From contig JANQQU010000085.1 in the NCBI GenBank assembly GCA_028284905.1, positions 186,001 through 250,000 on the forward strand: a DNA stretch of 64,000 bases. Direction: 5' to 3'. Shown here piece by piece: positions 52,636 to 61,808 of this stretch. The notes beneath the pieces were generated by a model that worked only from the letters and a program-made list of their open reading frames with translations, had not been told where the DNA came from and did not search any database. A program made the position numbers and the translations under genes. Each line of letters starts with the position of its first letter. Position 1 is the stretch's first letter. The DNA comes from Calditrichia bacterium. Lineage in GTDB: Bacteria; Calditrichota; Calditrichia; RBG-13-44-9; J075.

Positions 52636-53427
52636 TTGGAAAACAACAACCTCGAATATTGGGATAACATCGCTGATGATTGGCAGCATTCACAGGAGCG
52701 CCGCTTGTGGCGGCAGCACAGTGATGCCATCCATACCCGATTATTTCTCCGCTGGTTGCCGGAGAAAAAGGTTGATGCCCTGTTAAAAACGGACCTCTTT
52801 GACGAATCGTTAACCGATGGCGTATACCCGCTGATGAAATCGCGGGCAAAGCGCGTTGTTGGGATGGATATTTCCCCGGCGATTCTGGCAGCGGTTCGCC
52901 GGCGACATCAGGATATCGAACTTGTTGAGGCGGACGTTCGCGATTTACCTTTCCCGGATAATACTTTCGACGTTATCATTTCCAATTCGACGCTGGATCA
53001 TTTTCACACGGCGGATGAAATTCTGCTGAGTCTGGCAGAATTGAAACGAGTATTAAAGACAGATGGGCTGCTGTTCGTCTCATTAGATAATATGGCGAAC
53101 CCGGCGATTGCCATTCGAAACTTTTTACCTTTTAAACTTCTGAATAAACTGGGTTTAGTGCCGTATTATGTTGGTGTTAGTTTCGGGCCTGCCCGATTAA
53201 AACGCGCATTGAAAGATCTCGGACTTGAGATTCAGGAAATAGATGCATTGTGGCACTTCCCAAGAGTGTTTGCAGTGTCCATCGCTAATTTGCTTGAGAA
53301 ATATGCCTCGAAAAGCTGGCAAAAAAAATACCTGGATTTTTTAATGTTTTTTGAAAAATTAGCCAATCTACCGACCCGTTTTTTGAGCGGTTATTTTGTT
53401 ATCGTGAAAGCGCGAAAGGTTGATTAA
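52636..53427 (+). CDS. Class I SAM-dependent methyltransferase (Methyltransf_11 type)
   Basis: A 263-residue protein from a TTG start. The SAM region is clear: LLKTDLFDES in place of the glycine loop near residue 48, VVGMDISPAILAAVRRR near 72, VEADVRDLPFPDNTFDVIISNSTLDHF near 97-120, and ELKRVLKTDGLLFVSLDN. The first loop lacks the usual GxGxG, which weakens confidence in activity. The C-terminal part carries a hydrophobic segment (YLDFLMFFEKLANLPTRFLSGYFVIV). It lies 32 nt after the decarboxylase and 150 nt before the first ATP-grasp gene, so it probably acts in the same pathway, methylating an O or N position. Confidence 0.83.
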   Translation: MENNNLEYWDNIADDWQHSQERRLWRQHSDAIHTRLFLRWLPEKKVDALLKTDLFDESLTDGVYPLMKSRAKRVVGMDISPAILAAVRRRHQDIELVEADVRDLPFPDNTFDVIISNSTLDHFHTADEILLSLAELKRVLKTDGLLFVSLDNMANPAIAIRNFLPFKLLNKLGLVPYYVGVSFGPARLKRALKDLGLEIQEIDALWHFPRVFAVSIANLLEKYASKSWQKKYLDFLMFFEKLANLPTRFLSGYFVIVKARKVD

Positions 53428-53601
53428 TTCAGAATTTGCTGCAAATGATGGTTCTGGTTTCACAGCAGTAACACCGTTAATAAACTTGTGACCTCCCGCA
53501 AGCCCTTTACCCGGAAATCTATTTCATTTCAAGATACCCCTCTAATCCGGGGCTTCAGCTGATCTAACCGAATTCTTCTCTACTTGCTAACAGGTGCTAA
53601 G

Positions 53602-54906
53602 ATGCGATTACTGGTGACAAATACCCGTGAGGCGCAGGCATATACAATTATTCGTTGTCTGCGACCTTATGCCGAAAAAGTAGTTACGACGATATATGGC
53701 GAGAACCGCCTGGCTGCATTTACTTCCCATGCCGCTCATTCCCGTTTAGTGGATAAATATTATCGGGTACCGATGCCGGAAGCGGATTGGCAATCCGGCC
53801 TGATCCAACGGGAAAATACCGAACAGGAAGCGACCTATCTTGCCGCAATGCTGGAGATTTGCGATAAAGAAAAGATCGACACCATTTTCCCTTCCCACGA
53901 TCCGCAGGTTTATATCCTCTCCAAGAATAAGGAGAAATTCACCGAGCGAGGGATAACGATCCCGGTGCCGGACTTTGACACTTTGCTGCTCTGTCTGGAT
54001 AAGCAGCGGACGATTGAGCTGGCAAGAGAAGCAAATTTTCCTCACCCAAAAACTTTTCAGCCGCAAACCCGCGAAGAAATTGAAGCGGTGGCGGAACAGA
54101 GCACGGCGCCCTGGGTGATTAAACCCCGCCTAACCGCTCGCTCGAAGGGAATGGAGATTGTCACCACCCGGGAAGAGCTGGTTAGCCAGACTTTACGCTT
54201 ACGGGAAATTTATAAAGACCCACTGGTGCAGGAATACATTCCCGGCGGACAAAAACAGAACTTCTATTTGATGGCCGGTCCGGACGGGAAGGTGCGCACG
54301 GCTTTTTGCCCGAAGATTATCCGCCATGCCCAGCGACTTTACCGCAATTCTTCCGCCGCCTGTTTATTCGATGACGATCATGACATTCTGCCCCAGGTAA
54401 AATCGTTTGTGGAATTACTTGGCTGGCGCGGTCCGCTGACATTACAAACAAAAGTGGACGCCCGGGACGGGAAACCGAAATTAATGGAGATCAATCCACG
54501 GGTCGGCTCCCATCTCTGGTATCGCACCGAGCTGGGCATCAACGAACCATTGATGGCGGTGAAAATTGCGAAGGGAGAAGAGCCGCCGGAATTTAAGAAC
54601 TACCCGGTAGGCACGCTGTTGTTGGAGCCAATCGAGGACAGCTACAACTTTATCCTCGCCTTTCTCGATATCTTCGCCTACAAATACCGGATCGGCTTTC
54701 TGCGCCGGAAACCGATGGATCCGCTAAATGCGCCGCCTTCTTTGCGAGGGCTGTTCAAAGATTACAAAGAAAACTATTTCGGAAAAGTTCAACGGAAGTA
54801 TAGCCCGCACTTTGCATATTTTTTTAGCGATGTTTTTTCAAATCTGCTTTGGAGCTACGCTTCGTTCCGTTATACGCTGAAGGGTCTAAAAAGAATAGGA
54901 CGTTAA
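53602..54906 (+). CDS. ATP-grasp ligase (CarB-like), first copy
   Basis: A 434-residue carboxylate-amine or carboxylate-thiol ligase. The N-terminal Rossmann part (RLLVTNTREAQAYTIIRCLRP) is followed by the ATP-grasp fold: DKQRTIELAREANFPHPKTF near residue 135, APWVIKPRLTARSKGMEIV near 170 (ATP Lys and glycine loop), LVQEYIPGGQKQNFYL near 210, and KLMEINPRVGSHLWYRTELGINEPL near 295 (Mg-binding E-x-N-P-R). It activates a carboxylate as acyl-phosphate and joins it to a nucleophile. I use the ATG at 53602; the frame begins 6 codons earlier. It is a clear paralogue of the gene at 56393. Confidence 0.9.
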   Translation: MRLLVTNTREAQAYTIIRCLRPYAEKVVTTIYGENRLAAFTSHAAHSRLVDKYYRVPMPEADWQSGLIQRENTEQEATYLAAMLEICDKEKIDTIFPSHDPQVYILSKNKEKFTERGITIPVPDFDTLLLCLDKQRTIELAREANFPHPKTFQPQTREEIEAVAEQSTAPWVIKPRLTARSKGMEIVTTREELVSQTLRLREIYKDPLVQEYIPGGQKQNFYLMAGPDGKVRTAFCPKIIRHAQRLYRNSSAACLFDDDHDILPQVKSFVELLGWRGPLTLQTKVDARDGKPKLMEINPRVGSHLWYRTELGINEPLMAVKIAKGEEPPEFKNYPVGTLLLEPIEDSYNFILAFLDIFAYKYRIGFLRRKPMDPLNAPPSLRGLFKDYKENYFGKVQRKYSPHFAYFFSDVFSNLLWSYASFRYTLKGLKRIGR

Positions 54907-54911
54907 AAGGC

Positions 54912-56396
54912 ATGTCCACTAATCGATCTATCACACTTTTCAAGCGGATGCTCTGGTGCATCATATTGCCGATTCAGCTGCTCTTACTGATGCCACTCCC
55001 CGCCGCGGATAATTGGCCCGGCTGGAGAGGGGATGGTAGTGGCGTTTCCCCGGATAGCAATACGGTGACAAAGTGGGATAGCACTACGAACATTCGCTGG
55101 CAGGTAAAAATTCCCGGCAAAGGACATTCTTCTCCGATCATCTGGGACGACTATATTTTCCTGACCGCCGCTGAAAAAGTTAAGAATGACAAGAATTACA
55201 AAAAATATCTCCACGCGGCAATTTTACTAATCACAATATTTTTGGCGATTACGGCATATCTGAACTTTCGCCGAAATGCAGCTATCAACGGTTCCGATTC
55301 GATATTTCAACGGCTAAAAAAAGAATGGCTTAAACTTGCGCTGATAGTGATACTACTGGCATCTCAAGTGCTGCTATATAAATTTCAGGTTTTTGATACC
55401 AGCGTAAGATTAAAAGTGCTCGCGCTTAATCGCCTTTCCGGCGAAACGCTTTGGGAACGCTTATGTATTGAGGATAAAACGATTGCCATTCACCCGGATA
55501 ATTCTCTGGCAACGCCGACACCGGTAACGGACGGACAGCATGTATATGCCAATTTTGGTTCTTTTGGTAATTACTGCTTTACCATGGCCGGAGAAACGGT
55601 ATGGCAAAGCAGAGAACAATTAGCGCCTTTACGTTGGGGATTTTCCAGCTCGCCTGTTCTCTCTAAGCGTCTATACATTACCGTATATGATACGGACACA
55701 ACATCTTATATTTTTGCTTTTGATAAATTTACCGGGGAGCAGCGCTGGCAACATAGTTACCTCAACAGTAATATGCAGCATGGCAGTTCTTATAGCAGCC
55801 CATTCGTATGGATTAATGATAGCGATCCGCAAATAATACATCACAGTTCTTATGAGATACGATCCTATTCCCCCGAAACAGGCGAGTTGATTTGGGAACA
55901 GGTATTCAAAGAAAGAAGATCGTATACATCTCCGATTATCGTCGGCAATGCATTAATCGTCAATCGGGGCGGCAATCAACCTCCGCATATAATGGAACGA
56001 TTTCTTCTCGAAAAAAATGGGGATTCCTGGAACATTTCCAGTGAGTGGCAGCAAAAGAAAATGATCGCCAGCATAAGTTCTCCGCTTGTTCATCAAAACA
56101 GAATTTATTCGGTAACAACGAATGGGATTGCAACCGCCCGTGCTTTGGCAGATGGGAAGTTGATCTGGAAGAAACGCCTCTCAAGGGGGAAGTATTATGC
56201 TTCGATAACAGCGGCAGGACATTGGCTCTATTTTGCCAATCTGGATGGAGCGGTTACCGTGATGAAAGCTGGCGATCAGGCAGAAATTGTTGCGGTAAAT
56301 TACCTGGACGAAGCGCTCTTTGCCTCTCCGGCAATCTCCCGGGGAGAAATATTTATTCGCGGTGATGAACATCTTTACTGCATTGGGGAAAAATGA
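54912..56396 (+). CDS. PQQ-like beta-propeller protein with a transmembrane hairpin inserted after the first blade
   Basis: A 494-residue protein from the ATG at 54912. A signal/anchor (ILPIQLLLLMPLPA) is followed by the start of a PQQ-type propeller: WPGWRGDGSGVSPDSN, WQVKIPGKGHSSPIIWDDYIFLTAA (residues 35-80). Two hydrophobic helices then interrupt the blade (AAILLITIFLAITAYLNF near 93-110 and LALIVILLASQVLLYKF near 134-150). The propeller resumes with LNRLSGETLWER, TPTPVTDGQHVYANFGSFG, FTGEQRWQHSYL, SPETGELIWEQVF and ADGKLIWKKRL. It has no haem or quinoprotein catalytic residues that I can see. It is coupled to the next ATP-grasp gene by a 4-nt overlap. Confidence 0.82.
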   Translation: MSTNRSITLFKRMLWCIILPIQLLLLMPLPAADNWPGWRGDGSGVSPDSNTVTKWDSTTNIRWQVKIPGKGHSSPIIWDDYIFLTAAEKVKNDKNYKKYLHAAILLITIFLAITAYLNFRRNAAINGSDSIFQRLKKEWLKLALIVILLASQVLLYKFQVFDTSVRLKVLALNRLSGETLWERLCIEDKTIAIHPDNSLATPTPVTDGQHVYANFGSFGNYCFTMAGETVWQSREQLAPLRWGFSSSPVLSKRLYITVYDTDTTSYIFAFDKFTGEQRWQHSYLNSNMQHGSSYSSPFVWINDSDPQIIHHSSYEIRSYSPETGELIWEQVFKERRSYTSPIIVGNALIVNRGGNQPPHIMERFLLEKNGDSWNISSEWQQKKMIASISSPLVHQNRIYSVTTNGIATARALADGKLIWKKRLSRGKYYASITAAGHWLYFANLDGAVTVMKAGDQAEIVAVNYLDEALFASPAISRGEIFIRGDEHLYCIGEK

Positions 56397-57697
56397 AAGT
56401 GCTTATCACCAATACTCAGTGTGCCCAGGCATATTCTATTATCCGCTCTCTGCGTCCCTTTGCAGAAAAGATCGTGGTTACGATGAGTGGAAAATACCGC
56501 TTTCAGGCGCGAACCGCCCATGCGGCAAATTCCCGCCTGGTGGATAAACGTTATTATGTGCCCCGCTCGGAAAAAGATTGGCAGGCCGGGATTATTCAAC
56601 GGGAGAACACCGAGCGGGAAGAGCGCTACTTGCAACGAATAGAAGAGATTTGCCGCCGGGAAAAAATCGACACCATTTTTCCCTCTTATGACCCGGAAGT
56701 ATATATCTTCTCCAAAAATAAAGAACGATTTGCCAAGCTGGGCGTCCATTTGGTTGTACAGGATTTTGATCTCCTCATGATTCCCCTGGACAAGTATAAA
56801 TCCTATCTCGCTGCGAAAAAGGCCGGATATCCAGTACCGGTAACCGTATTACCCCAGACGGACGCGGATCTGGAAGAAATTCTTGATACCCAGGAACCAC
56901 CCTGGGTGATTAAGCCCCGTTTAAGTGCCAACAGTAAAGGCACGAACATTGTCAGTGAAAAAAAGAACCTGATCAAGGTTTTTCGGGAAACCGAGAAAGA
57001 ATATCAGCAACCGATGGTGCAGGAATTAGTGCCCGGTAGAGAACGCCAAAATTTTTATGTGATTTGTGATGGTCAGTCAAACATCTGCAGCTTTGTTGCG
57101 CCGGAAGTGGTGCGTATTGGTCGACGCTTATTTCGTAATTCTTCTATGGCAGCGTTAATAACATCGACATCACGGTATCAATCGCAAATTCAGAAAATTT
57201 GTAAAGATCTCAAATGGTGGGGTGGATTGACGGTGCAGGCAAAAATAGACGCTCGCGATGGGCTACCGAAACTAATGGAGATCAATCCCCGCTTCGGGCG
57301 CCATCTCTGGTATCGCACCGAATCGGGCATCAATGAGCCATTGATGATTTTGAAGCTCTCCCGGGGAGAAGCAGTGCCGGAATTTACGAATTATCAAAAT
57401 GGCGCCATCACCCTGGAGCCGTTAGATGATTTACTCAATTTTGTGTTTGAGTTTGGGGATCTGGCACTTTTTAATATTCGCAAAACAATCTTCCGGAAAA
57501 AACCGGCCGATATTTACAATTTACCGCCATCCGTTTCGGAAATGTTTAAAGCTTATGCCCGGGATTATTTCAATCGCCGGAAAAAAATAATTACCCCTTA
57601 CACCCGTTATTTATTAAGTGATCCGCTGGTTTGCATTCTCTGGTATTATGCGATGCTCGGCGACTCTTTGCGGACGCTTAATCATCGGGCGAAATAA
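56393..57697 (+). CDS. ATP-grasp ligase (CarB-like), second copy
   Basis: A 434-residue paralogue of the ligase at 53602, alignable almost end to end: KVLITNTQCAQAYSIIRSLRP, IDTIFPSYDPEVYIFSKNKERF, PPWVIKPRLSANSKGTNIV, MVQELVPGRERQNFYV and KLMEINPRFGRHLWYRTESGINEPL. The ATP and Mg motifs are intact in both copies, so both are probably active and differ in substrate. The ATG overlaps the propeller gene stop by 4 nt. Two divergent ligases in one operon suggest two successive condensations, or one hetero-oligomer. Confidence 0.9.
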   Translation: MKVLITNTQCAQAYSIIRSLRPFAEKIVVTMSGKYRFQARTAHAANSRLVDKRYYVPRSEKDWQAGIIQRENTEREERYLQRIEEICRREKIDTIFPSYDPEVYIFSKNKERFAKLGVHLVVQDFDLLMIPLDKYKSYLAAKKAGYPVPVTVLPQTDADLEEILDTQEPPWVIKPRLSANSKGTNIVSEKKNLIKVFRETEKEYQQPMVQELVPGRERQNFYVICDGQSNICSFVAPEVVRIGRRLFRNSSMAALITSTSRYQSQIQKICKDLKWWGGLTVQAKIDARDGLPKLMEINPRFGRHLWYRTESGINEPLMILKLSRGEAVPEFTNYQNGAITLEPLDDLLNFVFEFGDLALFNIRKTIFRKKPADIYNLPPSVSEMFKAYARDYFNRRKKIITPYTRYLLSDPLVCILWYYAMLGDSLRTLNHRAK

Positions 57698-57732
57698 AAA
57701 TTAGTGTTGTGTTAATGAAATAATGCTGCAAG

Positions 57733-57846
57733 CTGTCATCGCGAGGAGTGCAACGACGTGGCGATCTCTCTGTGGATGCAACTTATGGGATTGCTTCTCC
57801 CGGCAGCCGGGATCGCTCCGAAGGAGTCCCTTTGGGGCAATGACAG
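57733..57846. repeat. Dispersed palindromic element of the 'TGTCATnGCGAG' type
   Basis: A 114-bp block begins CTGTCATCGCGAGGAGTGCA and ends GGGGCAATGACAG, so the ends are inverted copies. Inside are GGCGATCTC and GGGATTGCTTC motifs and CCCGGCTGCCGGGA-like pairing. This wording (TGTCATTGCGAG ... gcaatctc ... GCAATGACA) is known from small repeats found in many bacterial genomes. It fills most of the 229-bp gap between the second ATP-grasp gene and the bicupin gene, and may separate two operons. Confidence 0.65.
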
Positions 57847-57926
57847 ATCAAATAGAATTAGATATTTAATACTACCCAATTCAGTATCTTGGCCAATAAC
57901 AATCGTGGAGCTTTCAAGCAGCTGAT

Positions 57927-59081
57927 ATGACAATAAATCTGAAAATTCTTAGCGTGTGTATCATACTTTTTTTTGCTGGTATTTTTACTTTCTGGAAAAC
58001 GGCAGTAAAGCCGTTACTATATGAAACCTTCCAACTGGTAACCGGCGTGGAGAAATTAGGGCCAAATACATTTCGCATGGTTCCTGATAACACACCTTAC
58101 AACCATTGGGTCGAGCGACATCGAGAGAATATGCCGGTATTCGAAGGCATATTAATTCAGGATGTGAACAGCGTGGAATTGCATCCCTGGCCGGCCCTTG
58201 GCGAAAATATTTCCGGACTATATTTGCGCTTTTCCGACTATCAGCTAAGTGATGGCCGTATTCTTGAACTGCCAACTTCTGGCAAAACCACCGCGCAGCG
58301 TCATCTTTTCGAAATGGATATCTATTGCCTCAGCGGCCGTGGCTATACGATGATTCAGCAGGAAGGAAAAACGCCGGAAAGAATCGACTGGCGGAAACGA
58401 ACACTCTTCTCCATTCCACTCAACGTTCGCTACACGCATTTTAATGAAAGTGATTCTGCCGCTCGCATTTTAGCCGTCAGCAGCTTTCCCTTAATGATGA
58501 ATGTTTTTGATAATGAGCGGATTATATTCGAAAATAATCATCAGTTGACGGAAAGATATAATGCCGAAAGTGATTATTTTCAACGGATGGAGCGAACCAG
58601 CCCCAATACAACCACAACAAATTATGTGGCAGATGCCCTCGCTTATGAAACGGCGCAGCAGCTTTATCGCCGGGAAGGAGCAACCGCTATGCGTTGGCAT
58701 ATCGCCGGCAACCGGGCGCTTTCCACCCATGTCGCGGAAATGATTCCGAAAATTTACAAAAAAGCCCATCGCCACAGCAGCGACGCGTTTATCCTGATTC
58801 TTTCCGGGGAAGGATACTCGGTGATCTGGTCGGAAGGGCGCTATGCGGAGCGCCAACGCATCGATTGGCAGGAGGGGACTTTGTTTGTGCCGCCAATCTA
58901 TTGGTTCCATCAGCATTTTAATCCCGGCAATAAGCCGGCTCGTTATCTGGCCATCAACACCCCGGAGTTTGTGGAGAATATTGGCCTGCGATTTTTCGAA
59001 CAGTTAAAATACGATATGCCCGGCATCGAAACGGAATGGGAAAAAGAGTTAAAAAAGATTCGCCCGGCAGGGAGTCATTGA
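57927..59081 (+). CDS. Membrane-anchored bicupin
   Basis: A 384-residue protein with one N-terminal transmembrane anchor (ILSVCIILFFAGIFTFW) and no other membrane segment. Two cupin domains follow. The first is at about 85-180 (AQRHLFEMDIYCLSGRGYTMIQ ... RYTHFN), the second at about 265-360 (HRHSSDAFILILSGEGYSVIWSEG ... WFHQHFNPG). The second keeps a plausible metal site (HRH and HQH), while the first is reduced. The layout is like gentisate-dioxygenase/ethanolamine-type bicupins, but those are cytoplasmic and not anchored. It precedes a tricarboxylate-type transporter operon, so it may bind or sense its substrate at the membrane. Confidence 0.75.
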   Translation: MTINLKILSVCIILFFAGIFTFWKTAVKPLLYETFQLVTGVEKLGPNTFRMVPDNTPYNHWVERHRENMPVFEGILIQDVNSVELHPWPALGENISGLYLRFSDYQLSDGRILELPTSGKTTAQRHLFEMDIYCLSGRGYTMIQQEGKTPERIDWRKRTLFSIPLNVRYTHFNESDSAARILAVSSFPLMMNVFDNERIIFENNHQLTERYNAESDYFQRMERTSPNTTTTNYVADALAYETAQQLYRREGATAMRWHIAGNRALSTHVAEMIPKIYKKAHRHSSDAFILILSGEGYSVIWSEGRYAERQRIDWQEGTLFVPPIYWFHQHFNPGNKPARYLAINTPEFVENIGLRFFEQLKYDMPGIETEWEKELKKIRPAGSH

Positions 59082-59183
59082 CATTATTCCGGGTATCTTT
59101 TATGTTAAAGGTATGGGTGTTTTCTTAATTGGGCTTTCTGAATAAGCGAACAGTGAAATCTGAATATTCCGGCGAAAACTGAT

Positions 59184-60272
59184 ATGAAAAAAATGCAAAC
59201 GCGAAGAGACTTTCTTCGCTCCCTGGCGCTGCTTTCCGGCAGTGCGATATTCCCCGCTCATTTATTTGGCAAAGATAATTCCAGTTGTATTGGGGGAAAT
59301 GATATAATGGAATGGGTGGTGCCAAACGCAGCGGGTGGCGGTTACGATCGCTATAGCCGTTTAATCGCCCCGTTTCTGGCAACGGCGCTGAATCGGGATA
59401 TTGTTATCAAAAACTTTCCCGGTGCCGGTGGGATCATCGGCGCTCGCCGCATACAGAATGCCAGTCCGGCAGGAAATACGTTTGGCATCATCAACGCGCC
59501 GGGCTTGCTGGCTTCTCATCTTTCCGGCGAAGCGAAGGTGCCCAATCCATTAACAGACTTTGCTCTTTTGGCGCAAATTTCCAGTAGTCGCCAAGTGTGG
59601 ATAACCGGCAGCCAATCCGGCATCGACAGCATGGAACAACTGATTCAAATCGGGCAAAAGCGACCGTTAATCTGTGGCACTCGCGGCGTCAGCAGTTTGG
59701 GATTTATCAATGTCGCCTTGACGGCACATTTGCTTGGCATAAAGGTCGAAATTGTGCCCGGATATATGGGCAGCAATGCCGGTGTGCTGGCGGCCATGCG
59801 CGGAGAGGTGGATTTTGTCGCCTATAATTTTTATTCTATTCGGCGCCATCTCGACAGCGGCGATATGCGCCCATTGCTCCAGGTGGCATCTGCGCCAATC
59901 AGTGAAGCAGCAATTCTGAATGAAATACCACTATTGGGTGGGCCAACAGGCATTGCTGTTACACAGGCAGAAGAAAGCGGGAAGAATGCCGCTCAAGCGC
60001 GGGATGATGCAACAGCTATCGAAAATTTACTCGGGGCCGGACGCATTCTGGTTGCACCCTCAAACTTGCCGGATGATCTAAGACTTTGTCTGTCAAAAAC
60101 TATTTTGGATGTGCTGAATAATCCGGATTTAAAAGCCGAGGCCGAAAAAAATAGCTTACAGTTAAATGTACTTGATGCTAATGCGCTGCAGAAAAAACTA
60201 AACAACATCGCAGAACGGGCCGGGCGCTTTATTCCCGTCATACAAGCTGCAATTAAGAAGGTGCGGCAATAG
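59184..60272 (+). CDS. Tripartite tricarboxylate transporter substrate-binding protein (TctC/Bug family)
   Basis: A 362-residue exported solute-binding protein. The N-terminal RRDFLRSLALLSGSAIF (twin-arginine-like, RRDFL) directs export. The mature part has the Bug fold: MEWVVPNAAGGGYDRYSRLIAPFLATAL near residue 42, VIKNFPGAGGIIGARRIQNA near 74, and GSNAGVLAAMRGEVDFVAY near 197. It captures carboxylates in the periplasm for the TctA/TctB carrier. The start is supported by the twin-arginine motif near the N-terminus. The gap to the next gene is 0 nt, so it is an operon. Confidence 0.93.
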   Translation: MKKMQTRRDFLRSLALLSGSAIFPAHLFGKDNSSCIGGNDIMEWVVPNAAGGGYDRYSRLIAPFLATALNRDIVIKNFPGAGGIIGARRIQNASPAGNTFGIINAPGLLASHLSGEAKVPNPLTDFALLAQISSSRQVWITGSQSGIDSMEQLIQIGQKRPLICGTRGVSSLGFINVALTAHLLGIKVEIVPGYMGSNAGVLAAMRGEVDFVAYNFYSIRRHLDSGDMRPLLQVASAPISEAAILNEIPLLGGPTGIAVTQAEESGKNAAQARDDATAIENLLGAGRILVAPSNLPDDLRLCLSKTILDVLNNPDLKAEAEKNSLQLNVLDANALQKKLNNIAERAGRFIPVIQAAIKKVRQ

Positions 60273-61808
60273 ATGCTTGATCCCATATTTCAGGCGGCCT
60301 GGGAAGGGTTTCTGCTGGTTTTTTCCTGGCCAAACATCCTCTACCCAATTGCCGGGACGCTGCTGGCAATGTATTTTGCGCTGCTCCCGGGATTGAATGG
60401 CACCACCCTGATGGCCCTGGCGATTCCCCTGACCTTTACCTGGGAACCTCTGCAGGTGATTTTGATATTCGGGGCATTTGTCGGCGGGGCGACATTTACC
60501 GGTTCTGTGACGGCGATTCTCTTCAATATTCCCGGGCTGGCTTCCAATGCCGCCACCCTGCTCGATGGACATCCTCTCGCGCAAAAGGGGGAAGCGAAGA
60601 CCGCCATTGCCTGCTCGGCAACGGCATCTGCGCTTGGATCCACGGTGGGAGTCGTTGTCCTGATTCTTCTGCTGCCATTGCTGCGGGAAGTAATCCTCTT
60701 TTTCGGCCCACCGGAATTTCTCATGCTCACCATCTGGGGATTGACCACGATTGCGATTTTATCCCGGGGATCAATGCTAAAAGGGTTGATCGCCGCCGGC
60801 ATTGGCCTGATGCTATCGATGATTGGGATGGATCTGCGCACTGCTGAATTACGCTTTACTTTCGGCTGGGATTATCTGCAGGATGGCCTCAGTCTGGTTG
60901 CGGTCTTTATCGGCATCTTTGCCCTGACGGAAATTCTCGGCATGGTCCTTTCCGGACGGGAAACGATTTCCGGGAAAACCGATAGCAGTGCTCTCACCGG
61001 CAATGTCTGGCAGGGAATCGCCTCTGTTTTTCAGAACTTTGGTCTTTTCATCCGCAGCGCTGTTCTCGGAACGGTCATCGGTATTATTCCCGGTATCGGG
61101 GCAACGGTCTCAAGTTTTATTGCTTACGGGCATGCAGCGCAAAGTGCTGGAAAAAATAACGGTAATTTTGGGAAGGGAGATATTCGCGGTGTCATCGCCC
61201 CGGAAGCGGCGAATGATGCTAAAGATGGAGGTGCCCTGGTACCGACCCTCGCTTTCGGTATCCCGGGCGGCAGCGGCACCACTATGTTGTTGATAGTATT
61301 AACCGTTCATGGACTCAGCCCGGGGAAGGAATTGCTTACCAGCCAACTGAGCCTGGTCTTTGTCCTGATCTGGTCTCTCTTTCTTTCCAACTGGCTGACA
61401 TCCCTGCTTGGCATCAGCATGATAAATCCCTTGTCCCGATTGACTACGATCCGCATGCAGGTAATTATTCCACCGATCATTTTGCTGGCCAGTATTGGCG
61501 CGTTTATGCATCGGGGAAAAATTGAAGATGTTTGTATTGCCTTTCTATTTGCGGGCATTGGTTACCTGATGAAGAAAAATCGCTGGCCGCGCATACCGAT
61601 GGTGATAGCGCTGGTGCTCGGACCATTATTCGAAAATAATTATCACATCACCGCGCGCCTGCAGGATTTGGGCAGAATCGATTTCTTCGCTCGCCCGGTC
61701 GTTATCGTTTTGATTCTTCTCGCTGGTTTTAGCCTGCTCTTACCGGCTTTTCAGCATTTTCGTTCCACCAAAAAGGTGAGCAAGGAGGATAGTTTTGAAG
61801 TCAATTAA
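60273..61808 (+). CDS. Tripartite tricarboxylate transporter large membrane subunit (TctA)
   Basis: A 511-residue polytopic protein with about 11 to 12 helices and the TctA motifs: ALLPGLNGTTLMALAIPLTF near residue 35, FTGSVTAILFNIPGLASNAATLLDGHPLAQKGEA near 75, GIIPGIGATVSSFIAYGHA near 272, and APEAANDAKDGGALVPTLAFGIPGGSGTTMLL near 310. This is the carrier of the system, driven by an ion gradient. It begins directly after tctC and overlaps tctB by 14 nt. The carboxylate carried cannot be read from sequence. Confidence 0.95.
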   Translation: MLDPIFQAAWEGFLLVFSWPNILYPIAGTLLAMYFALLPGLNGTTLMALAIPLTFTWEPLQVILIFGAFVGGATFTGSVTAILFNIPGLASNAATLLDGHPLAQKGEAKTAIACSATASALGSTVGVVVLILLLPLLREVILFFGPPEFLMLTIWGLTTIAILSRGSMLKGLIAAGIGLMLSMIGMDLRTAELRFTFGWDYLQDGLSLVAVFIGIFALTEILGMVLSGRETISGKTDSSALTGNVWQGIASVFQNFGLFIRSAVLGTVIGIIPGIGATVSSFIAYGHAAQSAGKNNGNFGKGDIRGVIAPEAANDAKDGGALVPTLAFGIPGGSGTTMLLIVLTVHGLSPGKELLTSQLSLVFVLIWSLFLSNWLTSLLGISMINPLSRLTTIRMQVIIPPIILLASIGAFMHRGKIEDVCIAFLFAGIGYLMKKNRWPRIPMVIALVLGPLFENNYHITARLQDLGRIDFFARPVVIVLILLAGFSLLLPAFQHFRSTKKVSKEDSFEVN

